DNA from: a bacterium
GTDB taxonomy: Bacteria > SZUA-79 > Acidulodesulfobacterales > Acidulodesulfobacteraceae
Assembly (NCBI GenBank): GCA_021789455.1
Contig: JAJYJN010000002.1
Location: 1-44,249, forward strand
Length of the DNA stretch: 44,249 nt
Direction: 5' to 3'
In this document: piece by piece, positions 25,062 through 34,711 of the stretch
Numbering within the stretch: the first letter of the stretch is position 1
Layout of the letters: every line of letters begins with the position of its first letter
Translations under genes and position numbers: made by a program
Notes under the pieces: generated by a model
What the model was told of the DNA's origin: nothing
The model's input: only the letters and a program-made list of their open reading frames with translations
Databases searched by the model: none

Positions 25062-26062
25062 AGGCACAAATTAAGCCCCGGATAGATTTAGAAAAGAGGA
25101 CAAGATTAGAAGAGGTTATCCCCCTATGGACGCCCTTTGTAATTTTTGTGGACCCTGCCGATACCTGCAATTTTAAATGTAAATTCTGCCCCACGGGAGA
25201 TAGGGATCTCATGAAAAAGACACCAGGCAGGAATTTTGGAACAATGGACTTTAATCTTTATAAAAAAATTATCGACGACATTTGCGAATTCGAAGAACCT
25301 ATAAAGGTTTTACGGCTTTATAAAGACGGGGAGCCATTGCTTAATCCGTATTTTGCAGATATGATAAAATATGCAAAAGATAAAGGATGTGCCGAGAGGA
25401 TCGATACAACTACAAACGCATCGCTTCTTACTAAGAAAAAAAGTGCAGAAATTATAAGTTCAGGGCTCGATAGAATTAATATTTCTATTGAAGGGATAAA
25501 TAAAGAACAGTATAAAAGTTTTTCATCTTATGACATTAATTTTGAACAACTTTTAGAGAATATTAGATACTTTTATGATAATAGAAACCAATGCGAAGTT
25601 TTAGTTAAGATTAACGGGGATATATTAAAAGAAGATGAAAAAGAAAAATTTTATGAAATTTTTGGAGATATTTCCGATAATATTTATATAGAGCATGTTA
25701 TGTCATGCTGGCCCGAATTTGATTTAAAAGATATAAAAATTAATGAAAAAGCAGGAATATATGGACAGAAAATAAAAGAGGTTATGGTTTGTCCTTATGT
25801 GTTTTATTCTTTTTCAATAAATTCCGATGGGTTAATCAGCTTATGTTTTTTAGATTGGTCGAGAAAGCTTATCATCGGGAATGTGAATAAAGAGAGTGTC
25901 AAGGAAATATGGCTTGGTAAAAAAATTAGAGATTATCAGAAAATGTTTTTAAAGTTTAAGAGGAAGAATCATATGATATGCAGAGATTGCGGTCAACTAA
26001 CACATGGCATGCCGGACGATATAGATGCCTACGCCGGTAAACTTTTAAAAAGATTAGATTAA
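25058..26062 (+). CDS. radical SAM/SPASM protein (copy 1 of tandem pair)
   Basis: CNFKCKFC gives the [4Fe-4S] CxxxCxxC site (C37, C41, C44). LRLYKDGEPLLNPYFADMI carries the GE-type motif that binds the methionine part of SAM, and the C-terminal region has further cysteines (VCPYVFYSF, SLCFLDWS, ICRDCGQ) fitting a SPASM-type auxiliary cluster. It is strongly similar to the next gene along its whole length. Radical SAM/SPASM proteins modify peptides or sugars; placed among glycosyltransferases it may act on an activated sugar or the flagellin, but the substrate is unknown. The start overlaps the GT2 stop. Confidence 0.85.
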   Translation: MKAQIKPRIDLEKRTRLEEVIPLWTPFVIFVDPADTCNFKCKFCPTGDRDLMKKTPGRNFGTMDFNLYKKIIDDICEFEEPIKVLRLYKDGEPLLNPYFADMIKYAKDKGCAERIDTTTNASLLTKKKSAEIISSGLDRINISIEGINKEQYKSFSSYDINFEQLLENIRYFYDNRNQCEVLVKINGDILKEDEKEKFYEIFGDISDNIYIEHVMSCWPEFDLKDIKINEKAGIYGQKIKEVMVCPYVFYSFSINSDGLISLCFLDWSRKLIIGNVNKESVKEIWLGKKIRDYQKMFLKFKRKNHMICRDCGQLTHGMPDDIDAYAGKLLKRLD

Positions 26063-26110
26063 TTATTATATTTAAAAATAACTAAAATAGCCAGAGGTTA
26101 ATTTTAATTA

Positions 26111-27130
26111 ATGGAAGCTAAAATTGAAAAAAAGCATGAGATAGAAAGTAATCGCGTTGAACTTGGAGATTTTGTCCCTCTTAAAACCCCTTATGTTTTA
26201 ATGATAGATCCGTCCAGCGCCTGTAATCAGAAATGTATTTTTTGCCCTACCGGGAACCCTGACGTTATAAAGGACACTGGACGCTATCAGGGAATAATGC
26301 ATTATGATTTATATAAAAGGATTATCGATGGTTTAAACGATTTTGAATCCCCAATCAAAACTTTGCGTTTATATAATCAGGGAGAACCCCTTTTGAATCC
26401 TAATTTTCCAGATATGATTAGCTATGCAAGGAAAAGCAAAAAAATTTTAAGAATTGACACAACAACAAACGGTATATTATTGAATCCTGAGCTGAATAAG
26501 AAGATAATAAACGCAGGGATAGACCAGATTAATATTTCCGTTAACGGTGTAAACTCGGAGCAAGTTCTTAAGTTTACGCGAACAAAAATAGATTTTGAAA
26601 AGTATATTAAAAATATAGAAAATCTCTATAAAAATAAAGGAAATTGCAAGATTCACATTAAGGCTATAAAACAAAATCTGTCTTCCGAAGATGAAGTAAA
26701 ATTTTATGGCTTATTCGGTAATTTAGCCGACAGTATTTTTTTAGAAAATTTAAGTCCGGTATGGCCTGAATTTCATTTTGACAATGCCAAGATTATAATC
26801 GGATCAGGACAGTACGGACAAACTTTGTTAGAAAAGCAGGTCTGTCCTTATATATTTTATATTATTGTTGTTAACTCTGATGGAACGGTTAGCACATGCA
26901 ATCAAGACTGGAAAAGGAGACTGATCGTGGGGAATACCGCAATTAAAAGTCTTAAAGATATCTGGTTTGGAGATAACCTTAACCGGTATAGGTTTATTCA
27001 TTTAGACGGGGAAAGAAAAAATATTGAAACTTGTGCTAATTGCGACGCAATATCTTACTGCACATTGGATAATATCGATTCCTCTTCTTCGGAAATTAAA
27101 TATAGGTTGTTAAATAAGATTTATAATTGA
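26111..27130 (+). CDS. radical SAM/SPASM protein (copy 2 of tandem pair)
   Basis: Paralogue of the preceding gene: CNQKCIFC (C38, C42, C45), TLRLYNQGEPLLNPNFPDMI, RIDTTTNG and C-terminal cysteines in VCPYIFYI, STCNQDWK and TCANCDAISYC. Same length and same order of blocks, so a local duplication. AGAGG lies 13 bases upstream of the ATG, a loose SD. The two could form a heterodimer or act in sequence. Confidence 0.85.
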   Translation: MEAKIEKKHEIESNRVELGDFVPLKTPYVLMIDPSSACNQKCIFCPTGNPDVIKDTGRYQGIMHYDLYKRIIDGLNDFESPIKTLRLYNQGEPLLNPNFPDMISYARKSKKILRIDTTTNGILLNPELNKKIINAGIDQINISVNGVNSEQVLKFTRTKIDFEKYIKNIENLYKNKGNCKIHIKAIKQNLSSEDEVKFYGLFGNLADSIFLENLSPVWPEFHFDNAKIIIGSGQYGQTLLEKQVCPYIFYIIVVNSDGTVSTCNQDWKRRLIVGNTAIKSLKDIWFGDNLNRYRFIHLDGERKNIETCANCDAISYCTLDNIDSSSSEIKYRLLNKIYN

Positions 27131-27173
27131 TGAATCTTAATTTTTGACCGCCCGTTATTTAAATGTCGTTCCT

Positions 27174-28811
27174 ATGAAAACAAAAGATATATTATTTATT
27201 ATTCCTCCATATTTTAATATTCAGGATTATGTAAAAAACGATAAAAAATCGATTTTGCCGCAGTTAGCCATTCCTTATGGAATTTTGTCGATAGATTCAT
27301 ATCTTCGGTCGCATTCGTCACATACCGTAAAAAGCGAAGTTCTGGACTTAAACCTTCAGGTTTATAAGATTGTAAACAGCGGCGAAGACGGTGTTTATGG
27401 GAATATAGAAGAAACCTTAAGAGAAATAATTTCTCAAAGGTTAGAAAAAAAGTTTGATTTAGTGGCTATTTCCGCGCTCTTCAATCCCTGTTATTATTTT
27501 CTTGAGGTTATCTCCTCCACGGTCAAAACGTCTTCCAACTCTGTCCCTTGCGTTATCGGCGGCGGTCTGGCGTCTAATTTATATAAAAAAATCCTTCAAG
27601 ATTTTCAGTATATCGACGGGGTTTGTTATGCCGAAGGCGAAATCCCCATGAAGGATTTAATAGATTCCGATAATTATATGGAACTTATGGATAACCACCG
27701 GTCATGGGTTACGAGAAAATCTCTGGGAAGCGGAGGGGTGCCGTTACCAACATATATAGAAAATTTAGATGATATACCAGTTTTTTCTTACGACAATATT
27801 AATTTAGACGATTATAAAGGAAGGGCGGCAGATGTTTATAACGTAAAAAAGGGCGTTAAGAGGGAGCTTTCCATCCATACTTCCAGGGGTTGTCCATTCA
27901 GTTGTATTTATTGCGCCAGCAGCACTATCCATGGCCATAAGTTGCGTTTTATGAGCGTGGAGAGGGTAATATCAGAAATAGATTTAATGATTGAGCGGTA
28001 TAATATGGATGTGCTTCTTATAGAAGATGACCATTTTCTCGGAGATAAAAAACGCGCGGCAAAAATCCTCTCCCAGTTATCGGAAAAAAACATAAAAATA
28101 GAATTTTTAAGCGGTATAGCAGTACATCCGATCGATGAAGAAATAGCTTCCCTAATGGCCAGGGCAGGGGTCAGCAGCGTTAGTTTGGCCGTCGAATCGG
28201 GTTCCGATTATATCCTGAGATTAATGAACAAGCCTCTAAGGAAACATCAAGTTAAAGAAAGGGTAAATGTTTTAAGGAAATATGGAATCCTTGTCCATGC
28301 TTATATAATATTGGGCGTGCCCGGCGAAATGGATTGTCATCGTTTGGAGACCATAGAGATGCTTAAAGATGTTGGGTTCGATTGGGTTTATTTTTTTAAC
28401 GCGGTTCCTGTCGTAGGCAGCCGTTTGTACGATATATGCGTCGCGAACAATTATTTGGCGGAAAAGGATTTTAGAAACCATATCCAATCTAAAAGTATTA
28501 TCAGTGCGCCCGGCGTAAATCCTAAAAAAATACAAAAAATTTTATACTTATATAATCTTGAAATTAATTTTGTTAATAACTATAATCTTTGTTCCGGAAA
28601 TTATGAGACTGCTTTTCTGTATTTCTCTAAAATTGTTCAAAAATATCCTCAGAATGCTTTTGCTCATTACGCTCTTTCAAAATATTATAAACTATCTGGT
28701 ACGGATGATAAATTAGCAAAAACATATGCAGCCAATTTTCAGGAAATTATAAATAAAGATTCCGAATGGAAATATTATGCGGACCATTTTGGGCTATGCG
28801 GCTATGAATAA
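27174..28811 (+). CDS. B12-binding domain radical SAM protein
   Basis: Residues 1 to about 190 fit a cobalamin-binding Rossmann domain (DILFIIPPYFN, PYGILSIDSYLR, LVAISALFNPCYYFLEVI, PCVIGGGLAS). The radical SAM barrel follows with SRGCPFSCIYCAS (C240, C244, C247), LIEDDHFLGD and VSLAVESGSDYILRLMNKPL. A TPR-like tail (NYETAFLYFSKIVQKYPQNAF) ends the protein. This class often carries out methylations at unactivated carbons or related chemistry. I prefer ATG 27174; a TTG at 27144 in frame would add ten residues lacking family character. Confidence 0.82.
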   Translation: MKTKDILFIIPPYFNIQDYVKNDKKSILPQLAIPYGILSIDSYLRSHSSHTVKSEVLDLNLQVYKIVNSGEDGVYGNIEETLREIISQRLEKKFDLVAISALFNPCYYFLEVISSTVKTSSNSVPCVIGGGLASNLYKKILQDFQYIDGVCYAEGEIPMKDLIDSDNYMELMDNHRSWVTRKSLGSGGVPLPTYIENLDDIPVFSYDNINLDDYKGRAADVYNVKKGVKRELSIHTSRGCPFSCIYCASSTIHGHKLRFMSVERVISEIDLMIERYNMDVLLIEDDHFLGDKKRAAKILSQLSEKNIKIEFLSGIAVHPIDEEIASLMARAGVSSVSLAVESGSDYILRLMNKPLRKHQVKERVNVLRKYGILVHAYIILGVPGEMDCHRLETIEMLKDVGFDWVYFFNAVPVVGSRLYDICVANNYLAEKDFRNHIQSKSIISAPGVNPKKIQKILYLYNLEINFVNNYNLCSGNYETAFLYFSKIVQKYPQNAFAHYALSKYYKLSGTDDKLAKTYAANFQEIINKDSEWKYYADHFGLCGYE

Positions 28812-28840
28812 TAAAGAAACCTAATCTGAAATAGTTATTA

Positions 28841-29977
28841 ATGGAAGAGTTGCAATATTTTAAGAAAATAATACTCGATTCCGGCCTTTTTGATGAAAAC
28901 TTTTATCTTTATTTTAATGCCGACGTTAAAGATAGCGGCGAAGATCCAATTATACATTATTTAACATTCGGCTGGAAAGAAGAAAGGAATCCTTCTTTAA
29001 AGTTCAATACTAAACTATATTTAGATGCTTATTTAGATGTTAAAAAGTTAGAGATTAATCCTTTATTGCATTATATACTATACGGTCAAGCCGAGGGAAG
29101 AAATGGGTTTAAAAGTGAGATAGGACATCAGGTTTTGGAAAATATTTGCAACGATTTTGATTTCTGGAAAGATAAATCGTTAGATATAAACGGTAATCCG
29201 GTTATTATCGATAATGTTTTCGGTTGCTTAAGTCCAGTTGACATTCCTTTAACTCGTGAAGGCGGGAGAGCTTCGGTTACCGGAACCTGGATGAGAATGA
29301 GGGATGCGATTTACGCGTTAACGAAAGCATTAAATTTAAAACCGGTTTTAAATTTAAACCAGGAAAATAAGAAGATTAAAGGGATTTCATTAAGCGATGT
29401 AAGCGCATGCAGTATTATATTAGACAGGCTGTTTGACCATAAAAATACTTTTTTACATAAAGAACCCTTTCTCGATATATTAAATCCTTCAGAAGAGTTT
29501 AAATATCTTGATTTTATAATCTCAAGCGATGTATTTGAGCATGTCTCTCCCCCCATAGAAGCTGCCTTTGAAAATTGTTTTAATATGTTAAGCAGCGGAG
29601 GAGCGCTTATTTTGACTGTGCCATATTTACTTGACCGCGAAGAAACTATTGAGCATTTCCCTAATTTATTTAATTGGCATTTAGTTGAGGAAGACTACGA
29701 TAAAAATGGGACACGATTTTATATAGAAAATATTACAAAAGAAGGAGATAAAGAAATTTTAAATAATGTTAGTTTCCACGATGGAGGCGGTCAAGCTATC
29801 GAAATGAGGGTTTTTGCGTTAAATTCCATATTGAAAATAGCGAAAGGAATCGGTTTCACCATAAACAAGGTAGATGAAGATATCCCTTTATTTGGTATAG
29901 ATAAAACGGCAGATATTTTAAATTATGAAAATAACAAAATGCTTCTTTCTGTTCCATTAATTTTAAGAAAGCCATAA
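28841..29977 (+). CDS. SAM-dependent methyltransferase with N-terminal glycan-associated repeats
   Basis: Residues about 10-90 hold two copies of a repeat seen in surface-glycan enzymes: SGLFDENFYLYFNADV-x-DPIIHYLTFGWKEERNP, then YLDVKKLEINPLLHYILYGQAEGRN. The rest fits a class I methyltransferase (LDFIISSDVFEHVSPP, then MLSSGGALILTVPYLLDREE; motif I is not obvious). The same repeat type occurs at the C-terminus of the GT2 at 32071. No SD is seen before the ATG. It probably methylates a sugar residue of the glycan. Confidence 0.75.
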   Translation: MEELQYFKKIILDSGLFDENFYLYFNADVKDSGEDPIIHYLTFGWKEERNPSLKFNTKLYLDAYLDVKKLEINPLLHYILYGQAEGRNGFKSEIGHQVLENICNDFDFWKDKSLDINGNPVIIDNVFGCLSPVDIPLTREGGRASVTGTWMRMRDAIYALTKALNLKPVLNLNQENKKIKGISLSDVSACSIILDRLFDHKNTFLHKEPFLDILNPSEEFKYLDFIISSDVFEHVSPPIEAAFENCFNMLSSGGALILTVPYLLDREETIEHFPNLFNWHLVEEDYDKNGTRFYIENITKEGDKEILNNVSFHDGGGQAIEMRVFALNSILKIAKGIGFTINKVDEDIPLFGIDKTADILNYENNKMLLSVPLILRKP

Positions 29978-30008
29978 AACTTTTATTCTTTATTAAAAAC
30001 GATAAAAC

Positions 30009-31364
30009 TTGATAAAAAGAGAAATTAAAAACGAAAAAAACCATAAAAAAAGAATACTACATATAACTCCCCATCTTGGCGGAGGAGTCGGTAGGGTATT
30101 ATTGAATTATTTAACAAAAGTTAAAAATAACGGACGATTTTCTCACGAAATCGCCTGCATGGATTATGCAAACGAAGATGCCAAAAGAACGGTAAGCCGC
30201 GAAGGTTTATTACTGGCGGATAATTTCTTTAGAAAACATGCGGGTCTTATAAGAAAAATATCCGATGCAGATATTGTCCTAATCCATTGGTGGAATCACC
30301 CGCTGCTTTATGATTTTCTGGTTAGGGAACAGCTTCCTTCCTGCCGGGTAATTTTATGGAGCCATATATCCGGTTTTAATCCTCCATATGTTTTCGTAAA
30401 GCCGCTTTTCCATTATGCCGACATTTTTGTTTTTACGACTCCCATTAGCTACGAAACAGATGAAATAAAAGAACTTCCCGAAAAATATAAAGAAAAAATA
30501 AGAGTCGTCTGGTCAACCGCCGGAACGGAACACGTAGCTGGCTTTAAGCCTAAACCGCACGACGGATTTAATATTGGATATATAGGGACGGTTGATTACT
30601 GCAAAATCCATCCAAACTTTATAAAAATGTGCGGAGGCGTCGATATTGAAGACGCCCGCTTTATAGTTTGCGGCGGGCCGATGGATAAGGAGATTTATAG
30701 CGAAGCTGTCATGGAAGGTCTAGGGCAAAAGTTTTTATTCGAAGGACAGGTCGATAATATTAACGATTACTTAGCTATTTTCGATATTTTCGGTTATCCG
30801 TTATCGCCTTACCATTACGGAACATGCGAACAGGCTCTCGTGGAGGGTATGGCCGCAGGAGTAGTGCCGGTCGTAATGGCAAATAAGACGGAAAATTATA
30901 TGGTAAAGGACGGTATTACCGGTTTCGTTGCGAATGATGAAAGCCGATATATTCAAGCTATTAAAGAGCTTTATAGGAATCCCGGTTTACGGAATTGCAT
31001 TTCTGTCAGAACCAAAGATGAGGCGTTGAAGCGTTTTTCTTTAGAAAATATGACAGGCGAATGGGATAAAATTTTCGAAGAAATAATGAATTTTCCAAAA
31101 ACGCAGAAGCGTTGGTCGGGCAAGTTTAACGGAAGCAAAGTTACATATTTTCAAGTTTTCATTGAGTCATTAGGAAAATACGGGAAACCATTCATGGATT
31201 ACATGGATGCAAAAAATAACGCCCAAAAAATTAAGGCGCTACAACTGATAGAAAAAGTTATAAATTCAAATCATATATGGAAATCCAAGACAAGGGGTTC
31301 AGTTTATCATTATAACAGCTTTTTTAAAGACAGCTTGCTGAGCGAGATTTCGAACCTGAAATAA
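30009..31364 (+). CDS. glycosyltransferase, GT4 family
   Basis: RILHITPHLGGGVGRVLLNYL at the N-terminus, FNIGYIGTVDYCKIHPNFI at the domain boundary, FLFEGQVDNINDYLAIFDIFGYPLS and YGTCEQALVEGMAAGVVPVVM (donor-binding E-x7-E region) identify a GT4 GT-B enzyme. The TTG start at 30009 is the only candidate near the conserved N-terminus and lacks an SD, so the exact start is uncertain. A C-terminal helical extension follows from about residue 365. It is the last + strand gene of the island; the - strand block converges on it with only 10 bases between. Confidence 0.82.
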   Translation: MIKREIKNEKNHKKRILHITPHLGGGVGRVLLNYLTKVKNNGRFSHEIACMDYANEDAKRTVSREGLLLADNFFRKHAGLIRKISDADIVLIHWWNHPLLYDFLVREQLPSCRVILWSHISGFNPPYVFVKPLFHYADIFVFTTPISYETDEIKELPEKYKEKIRVVWSTAGTEHVAGFKPKPHDGFNIGYIGTVDYCKIHPNFIKMCGGVDIEDARFIVCGGPMDKEIYSEAVMEGLGQKFLFEGQVDNINDYLAIFDIFGYPLSPYHYGTCEQALVEGMAAGVVPVVMANKTENYMVKDGITGFVANDESRYIQAIKELYRNPGLRNCISVRTKDEALKRFSLENMTGEWDKIFEEIMNFPKTQKRWSGKFNGSKVTYFQVFIESLGKYGKPFMDYMDAKNNAQKIKALQLIEKVINSNHIWKSKTRGSVYHYNSFFKDSLLSEISNLK

Positions 31365-31374
31365 TCGGTTGTTT

Positions 31375-32007
31375 TTACGATTTTACGACTACCCATTTTT
31401 CTACGCCTATTAATTTCAAGTTAGAAATGTCGACATATTGGAACCATTTTGGCAGTTCCGTTATAAGCCTACTTGGTCCAGGCCAGAGAGGTACGTCGTC
31501 GAAAACAATAAAGCCGCCTTTCATGACAAGAGGGGACCAAAACTCAAAATCCCTTCTATCATCGGCGTATTCATGGGAAGCATCGATGTGCAATAATCCT
31601 ATTTGGCGGTTAAGCGGTCACTCGCGGCTGGCAGAAACCGTATCATTCCTTAAAGGTTCAATGAATTCCCACACTCCGGCATTCGACATATTTACTAAAA
31701 ATTCATCATACAACTGGTCCTGCTCGTAACCTTTTAATAATTCTTTATGGGCTTCCTCATCGGGGCTTCCTTCCCACGTATCTACGGCATAAAGCCGTCC
31801 CCGTTCCTCTTGTCTATCCTTTAACGCGCTTGCAAGCCAAACGGTGGAAGTTCCTTTCCATGAACCTAATTCTACGAAAGTATTGTTTGGTGTATACAAC
31901 AAACCAATTATATAAAGCAATATCCCGCCTACAGGTTTGCACCATCCCTGTATGTTATTAGAAATATTTAAAATTTCGTTTATACGGTTTTGATTGATTT
32001 CAGGCAT
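31375..32007 (-). pseudogene. class I methyltransferase broken by one in-frame TGA
   Basis: Two open stretches in the same frame (32007-31618 and the rest down to 31375) are separated only by TGA at 31620-31618. The joined protein reads as one class I methyltransferase: VELGSWKGTSTVWLA (SAM motif I), YAVDTWEGSP, then TVSASRE-stop-PLNRQIGLLHIDASHEY and FWSPLVMKGGFIVFDDV. In relatives a Trp commonly stands where the stop is, so a TGG to TGA change is the simplest account. It is the last gene of the - strand block. It could also be a sequencing error. No hairpin suited to selenocysteine insertion is seen after the TGA. Confidence 0.8.
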
Positions 32008-32070
32008 ATCGTCCCTTTTTATAGTTATAATACTTTATAGTATAGATTTAAATTATTATGTGAAAGTAAT

Positions 32071-33252
32071 TTATTTCTTTGTTTTCCTATTTTGCATTTT
32101 TCCATATAAAATATAATGGACAAGAGGGTTCAAACCAGATTCCGCAACATCCTTATAATTTTCAATATAATATTTCGTGTCAAAAAAACCTGCGGGGTTT
32201 CTATTTTCTTTAGAGCCGTGTGTAATGTAATGCCAAATAGGGTCGATGCCGGCAAGCTTAACGTCTTGATAAGTATCTATATAATAGTTCCTGTCGAATA
32301 ATCCGCTTGAAGCAATTATACCGTATTGAATATCCGGTTGTTTTGTCTCATTTATTTCAAAAGTGTTAAAGTTATCGCGGTAATCTTTTTCAATATCGTC
32401 TTTGTACGATTCTAAGTAATTATTAGCAATTTTGTGATATTTATTTAGAATTTTGACTTCTCCCAAATTTCCCTTTAATTCTTCCATTTTAATAAATCTG
32501 ACTATCTTGGAAAAAGATAAGTTTAAAGCCCAAAAAAATCCTCGCCATCCATCTTTAAAACCGTCTTTTTCTATGTAAGTATTAAAAAATTCTCTGAGTG
32601 CCCATTTAATCATCGAATCTATATCATAATTATTATTTTTCATAAATTGTTCCGCTTCGACTGAACCAAAATGGTCAAACTTTTTAAGAAATTTGGAAAT
32701 ACTAGGTACGGTAAAATGAATTATAGCTATTTCGTCACTAACGTATTTTAAATGATGTATTTTAGAGCCTGGGACGACATTAAAAAAGCCATGTATAGTA
32801 TCGCATATTTTTACTTTGTCTTTTTTAAACAAGCGCAATTGATAATCTTCATTAGGTGCGAGCCATGTATGTCGCATTATTTCCCCAAACATGTAATTTA
32901 TTCTTGGAACGTAAACAATATCGGCAACATTTTTTTCCGCCATGTATAAAAGCGTTAAGACTAGCGGCTTTGTAACTATTTCGTCGGCATCTAATGAAAA
33001 AATATATTCGTTTGCCGCTTTTTCTATAGCGAGTTTCCTTGCGATATCGAATGCTGGCACCCTTTCGTGGAAATAAACCTTTGCACCATATTGTTTGGCT
33101 ATTTCAACAGTTTTATCTTCGCTATGCATATCCACTACTATAATTTCATCCGCCCATTCATGGACAGACCTCAGCGCGAACGGAAGATTTTTCTCTTCGT
33201 TTAAAGTGATTAGAATAACAGATATTTTAGGAATTTTCTTTTCTTCGCGCAT
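32071..33252 (-). CDS. GT2 (WaaE/KdtX-like) glycosyltransferase with C-terminal repeats
   Basis: KISVILITLNEEKNLPFALRSV, then EIIVVDMHSEDKTVEIAKQYG, IFSLDADEIV (DxD) and APNEDYQLRLFKKD match the WaaE-type GT2 subgroup of LPS-core and glycan enzymes. The last about 85 residues hold two of the same repeats as the 28841 protein (SGLFDRNYYIDTYQDVKLAG, DPIWHYITHGSKENRNP; YKDVAESGLNPLVHYILYG). I choose ATG 33252, spaced properly from GGGGGA; a GTG at 33258 is possible. Confidence 0.83.
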   Translation of the reverse strand: MREEKKIPKISVILITLNEEKNLPFALRSVHEWADEIIVVDMHSEDKTVEIAKQYGAKVYFHERVPAFDIARKLAIEKAANEYIFSLDADEIVTKPLVLTLLYMAEKNVADIVYVPRINYMFGEIMRHTWLAPNEDYQLRLFKKDKVKICDTIHGFFNVVPGSKIHHLKYVSDEIAIIHFTVPSISKFLKKFDHFGSVEAEQFMKNNNYDIDSMIKWALREFFNTYIEKDGFKDGWRGFFWALNLSFSKIVRFIKMEELKGNLGEVKILNKYHKIANNYLESYKDDIEKDYRDNFNTFEINETKQPDIQYGIIASSGLFDRNYYIDTYQDVKLAGIDPIWHYITHGSKENRNPAGFFDTKYYIENYKDVAESGLNPLVHYILYGKMQNRKTKK

Positions 33253-33282
33253 AAGCACCGTCCCCCGGTAATTTTTAATATT

Positions 33283-33819
33283 TTATAAATTCATGAAAGG
33301 CAGATTTTTATCTTTTTCCGATATTATCGTTATCCTTAACGGCCAAAGGACATTAACCGCCGGCTCGTCATATCTAACCCCTTTTTCGTGTTCAGCGTCA
33401 TAATATTCAGTGGTAAAATAAATAATTTCTACGTTATCCTTTAGCGTCTGAAAACCATGAGCAAATCCCTCCGGTATCAAAAACATCTTGTCGTTATCTT
33501 CGGTTATGACTTCCCCATGCCATTTTAAGTAAGTCGGAGAATTTTTCCTTATATCGACTGCAACATCGAATATTGAGCCTTTGATGCATTTTATTATTTT
33601 TGTTTCGGCCATAGGCGGAAGCTGGTAATGCATACCTCTTATAGAGCCTTTCTTTTTGGTTACTGAATGGTTAATTTGTTTTATGGGCTTTTTAAGAATG
33701 GGCTCAATTTCTTTGTCGCAAAACAGCCTTTCAAAATAACCTCTGTTATCTATGAAAGGATTTAATTTTATAACATATAAATCTTTTATAGGTGTATTTT
33801 CTATTGACAGTTTATTCAT
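33283..33819 (-). CDS. rfbC: dTDP-4-dehydrorhamnose 3,5-epimerase-like (RmlC cupin)
   Basis: RmlC-type cupin: FIDNRGYFERLF, INHSVTKKKGSIRGMHYQLPP (catalytic His in RGMHYQ), GSIFDVAVDIRKNSPTY, and LIPEGFAHGFQTLKDNVEIIYFTTEYYD. At 178 aa it has the expected length. It isomerises C3/C5 of a 4-keto sugar nucleotide. The neighbours (rfbF and an SDR) suggest it may act on a CDP-linked rather than dTDP-linked sugar. It begins 5 bases after the SDR stop. Confidence 0.85.
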   Translation of the reverse strand: MNKLSIENTPIKDLYVIKLNPFIDNRGYFERLFCDKEIEPILKKPIKQINHSVTKKKGSIRGMHYQLPPMAETKIIKCIKGSIFDVAVDIRKNSPTYLKWHGEVITEDNDKMFLIPEGFAHGFQTLKDNVEIIYFTTEYYDAEHEKGVRYDEPAVNVLWPLRITIISEKDKNLPFMNL

Positions 33820-33824
33820 GCTGT

Positions 33825-34688
33825 TTATTTCTCACTTATTATTTTTTTTAATTTAGTATCGTTCCCCCAAAAAGCCATCGGTTCATGTGACGGAATCGGA
33901 TAAAAGCCAAGGTTGAGTTTTATATCTATGTTTTTTGCCTTGATATAATCTTCTACTAATTTTCTTACAGAAATCGGTTTTCCGCTACAACAATTTATTA
34001 CCCCTAGTGTTTTATCCTGTAGAGCTATTTTTGAAATGTATTCCACAGCTTTCTCTATAGGAAGGTAATCTCTTAATTGCTCGCCCGAAGACATATTTAA
34101 TACTTTTTCTTTGTTTTTTGCGGCACGGTCTAATTGCGAGAATAATGAATTTTCACTCTGACCGGCGCCATATAAGTAAAAAATCCTTACCCATCTAAAT
34201 TTAAAATCATATTTTTTAGAAAATTCTTCTATAAACTTTCTTAGAGTATCTTTTGCTAAGGCATAAGAAGTTGACGGCAGAGTATAGTCTTCTTCCGAAA
34301 GACATCCGTTTTGCAGGCCGTATTCAAAGCATGTGCCGATGACGGTTAAATCTTTAAGTCCTCCTAAAATCATGTTTTTTATAAAATTATAATTATCAGG
34401 CAGATTTTTTTCAATATGAAAAAGTTCATTATAGTTCGGAAGACCGTCCCAGGATAGGTGTATTAACTTATCCGGTTTATCGAGGTATTCAAAAACGTTT
34501 GGGTTATCATAAGAGCCTATATTGAATTTTTTATAAACGGTTTTTTTGCACCATTTAAATTTTTTAGCTTTTTCTTCATTTCTTGAAGAGGTTATGATGG
34601 TATAGTTATGGTTAAGAAGATAATGTATCACATGGTTGCCCAAAAATCCTGTAGAACCAGTTAATAATATTTTTTTATTTTTAGTCAT
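33825..34688 (-). CDS. NAD-dependent sugar epimerase/dehydratase (SDR)
   Basis: Extended SDR: KKILLTGSTGFLGNHVIHYLL (NAD(P)-binding GxxGxxG), the catalytic SYALAKDTLRKF (YxxxK), and GTCFEYG. YLYGAGQSENSLFSQL and DYLPIEKAVEYISK are typical of sugar-nucleotide reductases/epimerases. It probably acts after the epimerase on a CDP-sugar keto intermediate. At 287 aa it is normal for the group. The exact reaction cannot be told; it does not look like the CDP-glucose 4,6-dehydratase RfbG. Confidence 0.82.
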   Translation of the reverse strand: MTKNKKILLTGSTGFLGNHVIHYLLNHNYTIITSSRNEEKAKKFKWCKKTVYKKFNIGSYDNPNVFEYLDKPDKLIHLSWDGLPNYNELFHIEKNLPDNYNFIKNMILGGLKDLTVIGTCFEYGLQNGCLSEEDYTLPSTSYALAKDTLRKFIEEFSKKYDFKFRWVRIFYLYGAGQSENSLFSQLDRAAKNKEKVLNMSSGEQLRDYLPIEKAVEYISKIALQDKTLGVINCCSGKPISVRKLVEDYIKAKNIDIKLNLGFYPIPSHEPMAFWGNDTKLKKIISEK

Positions 34689-34711
34689 TTAAATAGTTAA
34701 ATTAATTTGAA

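Noticed and set aside
31570..31620. selenocysteine at the TGA in the methyltransferase
   Set aside because: No hairpin right after the TGA, and related proteins usually have Trp rather than Cys here.
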